DNA from: Gnetum montanum | Taxonomy: Eukaryota > Streptophyta > Gnetopsida > Gnetales > Gnetaceae | DNA length: 64,000 bases | Reading direction: 5' to 3' | Assembly: GCA_015680685.1 (NCBI GenBank) | Contig: MNCI01023945.1 | Coordinates: 209,560-273,559 of the forward strand | Shown here: positions 46,302-57,119 of the stretch, one piece after another | Position numbering within the stretch: the first letter of the stretch is position 1 | How the letters are laid out: every line of letters begins with the position of its first letter | Position numbers and translations under genes: made by a program | The notes under the pieces: generated by a model | The model's database searches: none | Told to the model about the DNA's origin: nothing | What the model saw: the letters and a program-made list of their open reading frames with translations, nothing else

Positions 46302-47258
46302 TGATAAGTCATGGTTGTTGGGCCATGTCGACAGGACGTGGATGCGACCTCGTGATGGAATGTTGTCGATGTGACCTTGTCAACAGGATCTCGTTGACGT
46401 GATCTTGTCGATGTGACTTTTGATTTGTTGATGTGTAACCGTTGATAGGCCCCTTTGTTTTCACTAAGAAATGTCCATCTACTTGGCACATTTATGGAAA
46501 TCTTGTTATAGTTATAGCGAAGCTCTTGTAGTTTTTCCTTTGAAAGTTAGAATATTTTCTGAGCACCCATAGTATGAGTCAAAGATTGTACGGATCTTTT
46601 TTTTAGCATTGTTGTACTTGAGCGCTTCAGTGTGAATGAAATAAAGATGAGTTTTTCTAATAAAACCTTGCAACACTTGGAAAAGATTAATTGTTTTTTA
46701 AGCATTTAATATTCATGTAATTTACTTTAATGTTTTTAAGTAATTAATTAATATTGATTAAATAGCAAACATAAGTATGATCACATCAAGCATATGTCTA
46801 ACACTTGGTAACCTAGTAGCATTATAACATGTTCAGGATGTGCACAGAAAGTGGGAACAAAACTGATGTTAGGATTAGTTAAGTATTAGCTAGTTATATG
46901 ATTAATTAAGTAATTAAATACTTTATTCTTGTTCATAGGTGACTTAAAACATAAAAGATAAAATGATAAAGATCATATGCCTCAGTTACACTTAACCATA
47001 CATTTGCACTTCATAGGTAGAACTGGGAAGACAATGATTGCAATGGTTAGAAAATGATAAAGATCATATGCCTGAGTTACACTTAACCATACATTTGCAC
47101 TTCACAAGTAGAACTAGGAAGACAACGATTGCAATGATTAGATTCACCTCCTAGAACCAATGTATTTAGAAACCTAAAGTCTTCAAAATTCGATTAGATC
47201 TCTTAGTGGATGCTAGTGATTCATATGGTTGGGCTTAGAATATACTCATTGCTCATCC
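46302..47258 (+). mobile_element. 5' LTR of element D
   Basis: It starts TGATAAGTCATGGTTGTTGG, like the sense LTR start of group C (TGATGAGTCATGAATTGTTGG), and ends near GCTCATCC just before the PBS. Internal blocks such as CTTGGTAACCTAGTAGC also match group C LTRs, so D and C share an LTR family. The palindromic module near the start is built on GTCGA/GTTGAC (46,318-46,430) instead of GATATC. It contains the 91-base duplication at 46,960-47,141. Confidence 0.7.
46960..47141. repeat. 91-base tandem duplication in the D LTR
   Basis: The two units are 46,960-47,050 and 47,051-47,141. Both start AAAATGATAAAGATCATATG and end GCAATGRTTAG, with only a few differences. Confidence 0.9.
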
Positions 47259-47282
47259 TTGGTATTGTTGCTAAGGATTTTA
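47259..47282 (+). other. Decayed primer binding site, element D
   Basis: TTGGTATTGTTGCTAAGGAT matches TTGGCACCGTTGCCGGGGAC almost only through C-to-T and G-to-A changes. Confidence 0.6.
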
Positions 47283-47559
47283 GTTAGCTATGTGTGCTAT
47301 TTAAGACTTAGTAAAAAATTTTCAACATCGTTGAACCTTAAAGTTGCAACATTCCCAATAATAATAATAATTGTACAAGCACACCTGTTTTCTTGATAAT
47401 CTAAAATGTCTTATTTTAATAGGGATGATTCTTTGCTGAAGTTCAAGCATACATCCAATTAGCTCAGGAATGAACGAGCAAATCAACGAGTGTTCCAACA
47501 ATGCAAAGTGGTATATACTCATCTCGATGAGTATGTACTAGATTTCACCTTCATCCTAC

Positions 47560-49523
47560 ATTAGGATGAACAGATGTAGTGGAGGGGCATAGAGGACAAC
47601 ATTATGTTGCCACTCAATCAATTAGTTCCTATGATGTTGCTCCAAACTCTTATGAGGTTGGGCATCTAAGGGCTTCATGCTTAACACATTATTCAGGACC
47701 ATGACTTCAAGGACTACCATTTCATTAAGGCACAAGAAAAAAGAGATCGACAATAAGCGAGGCACTATGAAGCTTCGAAGGGGAAATAGTTCAATAATTC
47801 CTTGTCCTTCTTGGGCCAAAAAGATAGTGAGGATTCCTTCTTTGGGGGTTCTCACTTTACTGACTCTTCTCCCTTTGGTTTCAATGAAGGGAACTTGAGC
47901 CAAAACTTTCAGTCCATTGTAAATAATCCTGGTTCAAGCAGGAATAGGTCCCATGATCATGGAGGATCCAAAGGTGGGAGTTCATGGTAGGGACAAGGAC
48001 ATGCATCATGATGATGATCGTGGCTATGATCATCAAAGAGGAGGTGGTAGGTACCATGGAAATGCTAGTCCTTTTTCCTTTTTACCTTCATCATCCTCTT
48101 TTTCCTCCTCTAGCTTTAACCAAAGCTACATAGGATGTGACCATGATGGAGGTGATCGACAAGATAGAAATGATTATAGGGCCTACTAGACTAGTTAAGA
48201 CTAGGGGTGTGGGCAATCAAGGGAGGCCTGCCACCACAAAAGAAGGGGTAGTAGAGGGCATCATAGGCACTGTGGCCATCACTAGGATGAGCCTTTTCTT
48301 GTAGCTCAAAACATGTTGAATATCATAAAGGCAACAAGTATTCCAACAAGGCATGTGAAAGTAGAATAAAGTGGTTGGATATGAATAATATTCTCAAGTT
48401 CAAGGGGGATACAACTTAGATTTACAAAACCATCTTCAAGTCTTTCATGATGCTTGTGCCTTACAAAATGTGGATAATGAATGATAGAAATTAAAGTTGT
48501 TCCCAAGGACATTCATCAAAGAAGTTGAAAGTTGGTACCAATCCTTGGAACAAGAATTAATTCACAGGTGGAGTACAATGCTTGAACTCTTTAATGATAG
48601 GTATTAGATGTACTCCCAAGTGTCCAACTTGAGAAAGTAGACCCAAGGCTGAAAACAAGGAATACATGAATCCTTGGACATAGCCATGGGTAGGTACTAT
48701 TCTCTTTTACATTAATGTCCTGACCATGGTTATTCTCAAAAGGAGCAACTTTGCCATATCATAGATGGGCTTTGAATAGAAACAAGAAGAACTCTAGGAA
48801 TTTATGCCCAAAGGAGACTTTCATAATTAAGGGTTTATCAAATTCAAAGGATTATTAAGCAAGTTTCCAAAGAAGGAGAAGAAGAGCTGAGAAAAAGAGA
48901 AAGTGCAAAGGAGTACAACTAGGATCCTTTAATTAGAAAAAGGAAAGTTTGATTTTGTGAAAATGAGGAGGAGGCCCTACTTGATGAGTTGATGTAGCAA
49001 AAAACCTTGTGGATTCAAAAGTCTATTTCTGAAATTTCAACCAAGGTAGATAAAATGTGGAAATTTTTGGATGAAAAGTTCCAAAATGCTTTGAAAATAG
49101 CAAAGGAATCCAAAGAGCAAAATAGTGATCGTGATCACAGGAAAAAGAAGGAAGTTGAACATGTCCACTAAAGGGATAAGGGCAAGGCTTTTGTAGCAGA
49201 GGAGGTTGTGGAGTCTGAAATAGATGATGATAGTGGATGTGACATTTGCTTATATAAACATCCTAAGAAATGTTATTCCATTGTATCACACTTATAAGAA
49301 TCTAGGGTGTATGCTCTAAATCCTAGACTGACAACAAGGTAAGTATCTAGAAGGTTGCCTTATCCTCAAGGAAACCTAAGGTAGTTCCACCAACAATAAG
49401 CCTATTATCTAAGTGGAGCTCCACCACAACCTTATAAGCAGTATCATCAGTGGCAGCACCTGCAGTTGTGGGGGATGCAACCACCAAGGTAGTAGCATCC
49501 TTACCAACAACTAGATCCATATG
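47560..49523 (+). pseudogene. Gag of element D, part before C2
   Basis: This is the N-terminal and central gag. The blocks DRGYDHQRGGGRYHGN and a Ser/Phe-rich stretch (47,990-48,190) precede the capsid region. There, pieces such as STMLELFNDRY, ESLDIAMGRYYSLL and CHIIDGL line up with the gag of C1 and C2. A Lys/Glu-rich region (48,860-49,240) and a Pro/Gln/Tyr-rich region ending YQQLDPY follow. C2 interrupts it at 49,523, and the frame resumes at 56,016. Many stops are present. The start is uncertain. Confidence 0.6.
49519..49523. repeat. Left target-site duplication of C2
   Basis: ATATG here is repeated exactly at 56,011-56,015. Confidence 0.9.
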
Positions 49524-50374
49524 TGATGAGTGCTGATGTACCCCTACATCAACCATACGAATACAAGCGTTTCACGCATGATCTAGTTGAACTCTGTAAA
49601 TGGACTAGTTGTGGTATCTAGACGGTTACTCGTAGATCGTAGTTCGCTGTCTTCCCACCTAGACTACTATTTAGCTTTGTCATGGATGGTTTAGTCCAGA
49701 GTGAGGTGTATGATATGTTCCTACACTAATGCTACTCCTGGGTATGATGGTAAATAATATCAACTAAACTAGGAAAGAGAGAAAGGGTGAGAAAGAATCT
49801 AAACTAGCCTAAGTGCGATGAGCATCCATTCCTTAATCATCTATACACATCTTGGACCCCGTGCACGACTACCACTGGGATTACCCAATGCATGGCCTAG
49901 GTACGCTACTGGGTTACCAAGTAGTCACACTTGAATGCTCGTGATTAAGTCATACTCATTCCGTGTTACTAGGAGATAAGGGTAGAAAGATATTAACTAA
50001 GAAAGCAGTAAATAACAATGACAATTAAATAAATAATTAAGCTAAGTGGATGTTGCAATGATGAAGTAATCTCAATCTTTATTACTAGTCATGTGCATGT
50101 CCAAGTACATCACACTCGAATAAGGATGCTGTACAATTATAATCATCACACTGCGGGCATGCATTGGGAGAAAAGGGTTGAGAGGAAAAATTGACATGCT
50201 AAAAGCTATTGAAAACTTAAACTTCAAAATAGACTCTACCAAAACTATCTACCTCTTATTTATAGATGAGGAGACAGGCTGCGATATCGTGTACATGATA
50301 TCGTGTCTAGGCCATGATATCACGTATATGATATCATGGACATGATATCGCAGCCAACAATTCATGACTCATCA
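49524..50374 (-). mobile_element. 3' LTR of C2
   Basis: It runs from TGATGAGT to CTCATCA over 851 bases and is collinear with the 5' LTR of C2. The palindrome module lies at 50,276-50,355, with outer arms GGCTGCGATATC and GATATCGCAGCC. Confidence 0.9.
50276..50355. repeat. GATATC palindrome module in the C2 3' LTR
   Basis: Six GATATC hexamers lie within about 75 bases, spaced by CGTGTACAT, CATGGAC and similar. The ends form a 12-base inverted repeat, so a long hairpin is possible. The copy in the 5' LTR is at 55,913-55,992. Related text lies inside C2 at 51,812-51,880. Confidence 0.8.
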
Positions 50375-50384
50375 TACCCCCATG
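50375..50384 (-). other. Polypurine tract of C2
   Basis: CATGGGGGTA on the minus strand directly precedes the 3' LTR, as in C1. Confidence 0.7.
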
Positions 50385-50544
50385 ACTGAATGAAAACTCA
50401 TCCTCAAGTTAAAGTGAGAACAAGCATCATTTGTTACACAGTGGATAGGTATGGGATTATTCACTGACTAGAATGGATTCATGCCGCAGTGTGGAATTAG
50501 AACAAAATTGAGATACAACTACAAAATTGGGTGGAAATCATGTA

Positions 50545-51310
50545 GTTCCTGGTGGTGGTGGCTCCTCCATGGGTTGCTTTTCCCTTGTTTTGTGCTCCAG
50601 GTCTTGGGATTTGATGGCGTTGAAGTATGGCCTAGAGTTTCTCCTCTTGTAAGGCCTTGAGTGCCTTAGCATGTGCGCAAGTTTGCGCTTGTGCCATAGA
50701 GGCATCCCAGTTATCCTTCTCTTTTTCTTCTGCCACCCTTTTATTCTCTATCAATAGTTTATTAAGTTGCTCAGTTCTAAAAGTGTCCAGCTAGTACTGA
50801 GCAACCTTTGGCTCTATATTTGGAAGGTGTAATACTTCCAAACTAGCTTGAACAGAGAAATCAATAGTCACACCAAAAATGTTAATCGTGGTGCCTTCTT
50901 CTTTGTTGTGCCAAAATTGGTACATTTTCCCTAAGTACCAGGCATCGCTTTCAGAGAGGGTAGGCCACAATGGGGGACCCTTTGAGGTGATCTCTAACGG
51001 CCTTCAAAGAAAATTCTGTGAAAGGTCCAAAGTTTAATTCCATGATCACTGTAGTTAATATGGACCTTTCATGGATGGCCTAAACACAATCCTGGGGCAA
51101 CGTGAGATGTCGTCCCTATTCAGACACTATAGCAGCTCCTCCTTCCACCTGCCTTGATTGTATAGTGGAAGGGTCTTCTTGATGGATACTAAATGATTAT
51201 TCTTCTTACTCTACATGTTGTTCGGCAGGAACTTGTCCTTCACCTCTCCTAGGTCATTTGATTCCACCTTAAGCAGGACCTTCCTGTTGTATGTGTTTTG
51301 GGACCATCTG
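50545..51310 (-). pseudogene. Env-like ORF remnant of C2, internally deleted
   Basis: It starts MVPKHIQQEGPA at about 51,310 and follows the N-terminal text of the C1 ORF (LNFGPFTEFSLKAVRDHLKG) up to about 50,797. It then jumps to the coiled-coil part, and jumps again near 50,645 to the C-terminus. Compared with C1, about 1.2 kb and about 0.83 kb are missing. The second junction falls in TCCTCTT, which C1 has at both ends of the lost segment. It cannot make the full product. Confidence 0.65.
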
Positions 51311-53189
51311 CAATCACATGGGGCCAATCGTTAGTAAGGTTGTTGACAAAGTTAGGTTATACCTTACTGCCTACCTTAATGAATTTTTTTATCTCTATGT
51401 AACGTTAATTATTAGGAGAGAATGTCCCCAAAAGATTATAATATTTAATCCTCTTTGCTTAGGTAGTTTCCAAATCTAGTTTCCCGGTATACTAAGGGGA
51501 TGAAATTGTTTTTGGCACATGTATCCTTAATTTTATAACTAATTTACCCTTGATAATGTCCTTCGGGCTATGGAGAATTTCAAAAAAGTTATACACTATT
51601 CAGCATGTGCCCCTTCCCCATGACTAAGCTGAACACTCCGGGTTCAAGTAGGTTTCAAACAGAATGAAAATCGGAGGACTAGCAAGTGAGTTATGGATAT
51701 GAAAGCAAGGGGCGTGCAATCGCGAGTCGTAAAGAGAAATTTGAAAAACTTCCCCCACGTGCAAGTGATGTTAAGTAGTGTAGGGGGATCATGTATATAT
51801 ATATTTTGGGACATGATATCGCATCCACAATATCACAGATGTGATATCGTGTCAGCTACGATATCGTAGCCTATCAATGTTAGGGCACTATTGAATATAC
51901 TAAATTTTTAAGATTTTTCTGAAGTTAACGATGTAAACTAAGGACATCTAGATGAGTGTTAAAGGGTTCCAAGGTCATTCAACTAGTTTTGAAGGCACGA
52001 ATAATTATGATGGTCTGGAATTTATCAATAAGGACCTTGAATAATAAGGGAGAGAAAAAGGCTATGTGATGGTTCATAGGAACATTTGAATCAGAGGGAT
52101 AGTAATAAGGGAAAGAATATTGTTGACAATATGCTAAGGGTAATATATGGTGTGTGGGAGATGTGTTATGAGTGCAAATTACAAAAAATTATGCAAGTGG
52201 GTCCTCACCAAAGTAGGTTCCAACCTATAATGCCCTTGTGTAACCACACCTTAAAATGTTTGTAGGCACTACACGGGTTCCACAAAACACACACATGTAA
52301 GTATCACCAGAATGAGGTAAGAATTCTACACTATACAAGACACAAGTTACAATTACATGAATAATGAGATGAAGCGGACTATAGAAGGGATTGTAGAGAT
52401 TGGGACATGAGGTAATTGACCTAAGGCACAATGAATCCTACGTGTAAAGCATGATTAATGTGTCATTAACCCATCGTTCCAAGATCAGGACCAAGTCCAT
52501 TCCTCTGATCAGTGACACTATATTGTTTCATCCCATGATGAGTGACTATGAGAGTACGATAACAACAAGGCATACAATCACTTGACATTTTGTTCAAGGG
52601 AGGAGTGATTTTTGCTTTGTGGCACTTTCTTTGTTGTTCTTTTGTTTTTTTTATTTTTTTGTTTTGAATGCTGAATCTAGAGAAGTTGCCAACCTTCAGG
52701 CATGGGTGCATGTCTTTCTAGTGGAACCCCCTTAGACAACATTGGATTTTTGAGTGCCTTTTGATTACTCTTACTCCCATTTTGCGTTAGATCTACAAGG
52801 TGTTTAGTACAACCACGTTGCATGCTAACTCTCAGAGATGTCACCAAAGAGAATCCGCAAGTCCCCTTGATGTCGCACCCTAATCATTCCCTCTTGGTCC
52901 ATCCTTCTTCATTCTAGGTACAATGAACAAAAAATTAATTTTAAGTTTTAAGTATGTCAAGAATATCACTGTACCCACAAATAGAACCTCTTATTTGTAG
53001 AGTGGATGGGTGGGTGTAATGGGCTCACTATTCAAATAATTGATCACTCGAGACTTGATAACATAGAACACACCTCAACCAATGAGCCACATGAGTGTTT
53101 TATTCGTAGATGAGATTACTTATAAAAAGATAAAAAGATAAAAAGATTAAACAAGAAATTGTAAAATTAAAGAAAATGAAAAATATTTA
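51311..53189 (-). other. Spacer of C2, no pol
   Basis: It is collinear with the C1 spacer (32,011-33,947). It contains GATATC palindromes at 51,812-51,880 and a T-rich tract at 52,625-52,665. I see no coding motif on either strand. Confidence 0.6.
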
Positions 53190-55019
53190 TTAATCTTGCT
53201 TATTATTAGAATGGAGGATATCCCCCATAACTAAATGGTTGAGCATGGTGAGGGTTAATAAATGAAAGATGAGGGTCCTTGCATGTTGGGAATATCGAAA
53301 CTTGGTCATACTTACCCTATTGGGGTTCACACACTTGATTATAGTAAGCATAGTGGGATAATTTATAAGATGTGGTTCCCGGGTAAAGAGTTGACCCACT
53401 ATGATACTTGAGACCGTAAGATGGTATGCAAGGATCAGGATGTCTCCCTCCATGGCTGTATTCAGTAGACCATATGGTTGTTGGAGTGTTAATTGGTGGC
53501 CTTGATAAAGTGACATGAGGCATTGGGTTCGAAGAGTAGGATGCACCATAGTGTTGGACTTGTGCTGAGTTGGAGAATGTAGTGGCCTTGGAACTATGTT
53601 GTTCCTTCCTATGGTCATGTCTAAAGAAGGGATGCCTTTGATGTTGAGAAGGTCTCTCACTACTGTTGGCAATAGTAGCACAAGTAACGTTCGTGGGTTG
53701 TTTTTGTGGTGCAGGCACTTCAGGAACAGTTGGTGGTGATGTAGGAGGGGAAGATGAGAATGTTGAAATTTAGGAGAAGTGTAAGGTACACAAGGCATTG
53801 GTTGTATTGAGGACATGGGATGATAGTACCAAGGAGAATCATAATGTGGCGAGATAGAGTATGTTGACCCAATTGGGGAAATAGGATGTTGGATTAGATA
53901 AACCTTTGGATTCGAATGATACAAAGGGTGTCTCTAGTTTAGGGATGGCTTCCCTCATGACTAGGATTGTAGCCACTGTGATTGAACACAGTATCTCTGT
54001 ACAAACTCTGGGTGTAACATGTGTCCCCAATGCTCATATAGGTGTAACAAGATTGGTCATTGGCCCTTGGGGTGATTGTACAAGAAAATGTTGCATTCAT
54101 ACATGTGATTGGCAGTTGAGCTCTTATTTTCTTCATCCTTTCTTTCCGATTTTCTAATGATATTTTTTCTTTCTTCTTGGGTTGTCAAAATTCTATCTCC
54201 AATAATATTGATATATTCTCCACACTTGTTATGCATCCATTCTTTTCCTCGATTTCCTCTAATGATTGTTGTACTGGCAAATATGGTTCTTCCTCCTTGA
54301 GATAGGTTGATTTCTCCTTTTTGTGATTATGGACCTCTATTAAGTTGAGATTTTGGTCCCATTGATGTTTTTCAACACTCTCCCATCTAGCCATTTCTCC
54401 TTCTTCTTTTAGCTCTTGGAATTGATGGGTTCATAGTTTGTATAGTTGACCTTGGACATACATCCCTAGGGTCTCTCTTGTTTCATCACGAAGCCCATCA
54501 ATGATATGGTACATTAGCCTTTCCTTAGAGAACTCATGGCCTAGACAATTGTTTAATAGTGCATAATATCTTTCTAAGGCCATGTCCAAGGGTTCATGTT
54601 GTGCTTGTTTCCACTTTTGGATTTGTTTCCTCAAGGCCGACACTCTTGCATAAGTTTGATATCTTTCATTAAAGAGTTCTACCATTGTTGGCGAACGTTG
54701 TATTGAATTTGGTTTTAACGATTTATACCATACTTTTGCTTGGCCAACGAGTTTCATAGGAAAGAGCTTGAGTTTTTGCCAATCGTTATCAATGTTGTTC
54801 CATGCACAGGCATCATAGAAGACTTGTAAATGTTGTTGTGGATCTAAGTCATAGCCTCCTGAGAAATTNCGCGTTGGAATGATGTTGCCTTCATTTATGT
54901 TTATAAGAAACCCCCACCTCAGATTGTGTACTCCAACCTTCATTGTCATATAATTCGTTGGTTCTCCAATGAATTTCCTCACTAGGTGTGACATTATTGT
55001 AGTCTTGTAGGAGAGGCAT
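53190..55019 (-). pseudogene. Gag, element C2
   Basis: It starts at the ATG complementary to 55,017-55,019, as in C1. The capsid text is better preserved than in C1: DPQQHLQVFYDACAWNNIDN, LFPMKLVGQAKVWYKSL, SALRKQIQKWKQAQHEPLDM, and HIIDGLRDETRETLGMYVQG. A Lys/Glu-rich segment and a Pro/His/Tyr-rich C-terminus ending SNNKQD follow. A single N at about 54,869 replaces about 150 bases that C1 has, so an assembly gap or deletion removes part of the N-terminal region. There is a frameshift near 54,420. Confidence 0.75.
54869..54869. other. Single N at a missing segment
   Basis: Alignment by eye with C1 (35,654-35,805) shows about 150 bases absent at this N. Confidence 0.7.
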
Positions 55020-55136
55020 GGTTGTGAAATTGTGTGTGAATTTGTATGTGAATTTTTGTAATCATTTCTTCCTAAAAGATATATCATTAATTCCTATACA
55101 GTGACCTTGTATGATATAACTAATCTAGATAACTAG

Positions 55137-55160
55137 CACCGTCCCCGACAATGGTGCCAA
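55137..55160 (-). other. Primer binding site, element C2
   Basis: On the minus strand TTGGCACCATTGTCGGGGAC directly follows the 5' LTR. It is the same site as in C1. Confidence 0.75.
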
Positions 55161-56010
55161 TGATGAGTGGTGAGGTACCCCTACACTCAACCATACGAAT
55201 ACGAGCGTTTCACGCATGATCCAGTTGAACTTTGGAGATGGACTAGTTGTGGTATCTAGATGGTTACTCGTAGATCACAGTTTGCTGTCTTCCCACCTAA
55301 ACTACTATTAGCTTTGTCACATATGGTTTAGTCTAGAGTGAGGTGTATGATATGTTCCTACACTAATGCTACTCCTGGGTATGATGGTAAATAATATCAA
55401 TTAAACTAGGAAAGAGAGAAAGGGTGAGAGAGAATTTAAACTAGCCTAAGTGTGATGGCATCCATTTCTTAATCATCCATATACACCTTGGACCTCATGC
55501 ACGACTACCACTAGGATTACCAAACACATGGCCTAGGTACACTACTAGGTTACCAAGTAGTCACACCTGAATGCTTGTGATTAAGTCGTACTCATTCTAC
55601 ATTACTAGGAGATAAGGGTAGAGAGATATTAACTAAGAAAGCAGTAAATAACAATGAAAATTAAATAAATAATTAACCTAAGTGGATGTTGCAATGATGA
55701 AGTAATCTTGGTCTTTATTGCCAGTCATGTGCATGTCCAAGTACATCACACTCGAATAAGGATTCCGTACAATTACAATCATCACACTGCAGGCATGCAC
55801 TAGGAGAAAAGGGTTGAGAGGAAAAATTGACATGCTAAAAACTATTGAAAACTTAAAATTCAAAGAAGACTCTACCAAAATTGTCTACCTCTTATTTATA
55901 GATGAGAAGACAGGCTACGAAATCGTGTACGTGATATCGCGTCTAGGCCGTGATATCATGTACATGATATCGCGTACGCGATATCATAGCCAAAAATTCA
56001 TGATTCATCA
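55161..56010 (-). mobile_element. 5' LTR of C2
   Basis: It is 850 bases and collinear with 49,524-50,374. The outer end reads GATTCATCA instead of GACTCATCA, a C-to-T change. The palindrome module lies at 55,913-55,992. Confidence 0.9.
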
Positions 56011-56015
56011 ATATG
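56011..56015. repeat. Right target-site duplication of C2
   Basis: ATATG is identical to 49,519-49,523. Confidence 0.9.
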
Positions 56016-56475
56016 TGTACTATGTTCAATAGCCCATTTCTCCACATGACTCTTGCAGTCATATTTCATTCCAGCATCACTACTACCCTCATGAATACTA
56101 TATTGTCCAATCCCCAAGAGGGGAATTCCCATTTCCTCATTACCTTCCTCATCCTTCTACACATGTCTCTATATCCTCAACTTAGTTACCACTTTCCCCA
56201 TTCATACAATGTGAAATTTCAGCCCAATCACATCAATGTAACACCACTAGGGTTGTTAACTTACAACCAGCTTCTTAGCCGAGTGGTTTGGAAAAAAAAT
56301 CCCAAAAAAGATAATTCTTTCAAACCAACATTCCTACAAAGCCCTCACAGACATATGCAACTTATAGCTCTGCACCCACACAATTCGAGCCCCTTGAAAC
56401 CAAATGCCTTCCAATGTACATACTATCATGTTGACCCATGCAATGAACAATTCAATAAATTTTGGCCACCTTCCT
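56016..56475 (+). pseudogene. Gag of element D, part after C2
   Basis: Removing C2 and one target duplication lets the Pro/Tyr-rich C-terminal gag frame continue from YQQLDPY into VYYVQ and then HHYYPHEYYIVQSPRGEFPF. This is direct support for the insertion. It is Tyr/Pro/His-rich like the gag C-termini of C1 and C2 and leads into protease. Confidence 0.6.
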
Positions 56476-56910
56476 AGGAAAAGAACTGATCCTGGGAGTC
56501 CCCTTATCTATTTGCAAATTGCTAGGAATGAGCCTTACATGGTTGTTCTTGATTCAGGTTCTAATGTAAATCTAATTTCTCATGAGATGTACAAAGCCTG
56601 AAACCTATCTCCACTCAAGAAGAGCAAAATTTGTCTTAAGTTGGCAGACCAGTCCATCACTATTCCCTTGGGATTGGTGGGGAACATTATGACCACCATC
56701 TGTGGGTGGTCCTATCCTATTGACTTCCTGGTGATTTGTGTTAATAATTACAAGGGGGACTTCCCAATCATCATGGAAAGGACTTGGCTAAGTACTATTG
56801 ATGCATGGGTGGAAATTAGAGACCTGGCCTTGGAAATTTTTAAGGAAAATGCATCTGAAAAGATAGAGAAGAAGCAAGTTCCATGCATCATGTACAATGA
56901 TATAGGGTGA
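56476..56910 (+). pseudogene. Aspartic protease, element D
   Basis: The active-site region reads MVVLDSGSNVNLIS (Asp-Ser-Gly), followed by ADQSITIPLGLVGNIMT and FPIIMERTWLSTIDAWVEI, the Athila-type second half where ILGRPWL-like text is expected. A stop near 56,602 breaks the frame. C1 and C2 lack this gene. Confidence 0.7.
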
Positions 56911-57119
56911 AATAGTATGTAGAAAGTATGAACCATAAAAAGTACATCAATCCCAGCATGTAGATAGTGTGAAAATGAGATAGAAATTGAAAGGTGCCTA
57001 CATGCAGCAACCAAAAAATAGGAGGGCATCCAATGGCTAATAGCTAATCCTAAAATTAGCTCAACACTTTGCATGGAACCAACTGAGAGCTTGATAAGTG
57101 CCTATGTTTAAGGCATGGA

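Larger units (their letters stand above)
49524..56010 (-). mobile_element. Element C2: pol-less Athila-like element, both LTRs
   Basis: This is a complete-looking element of 6,487 bases with perfect ATATG target duplications. On the minus strand: 5' LTR (55,161-56,010), PBS (55,137-55,160), gag (53,190-55,019), spacer (51,311-53,189), env-like ORF remnant (50,545-51,310), polypurine tract (50,375-50,384), 3' LTR (49,524-50,374). No protease, RT, RNase H or integrase motif occurs between gag and the env-like ORF. The same organisation in C1 shows this is a family property and not a private deletion. Confidence 0.85.
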
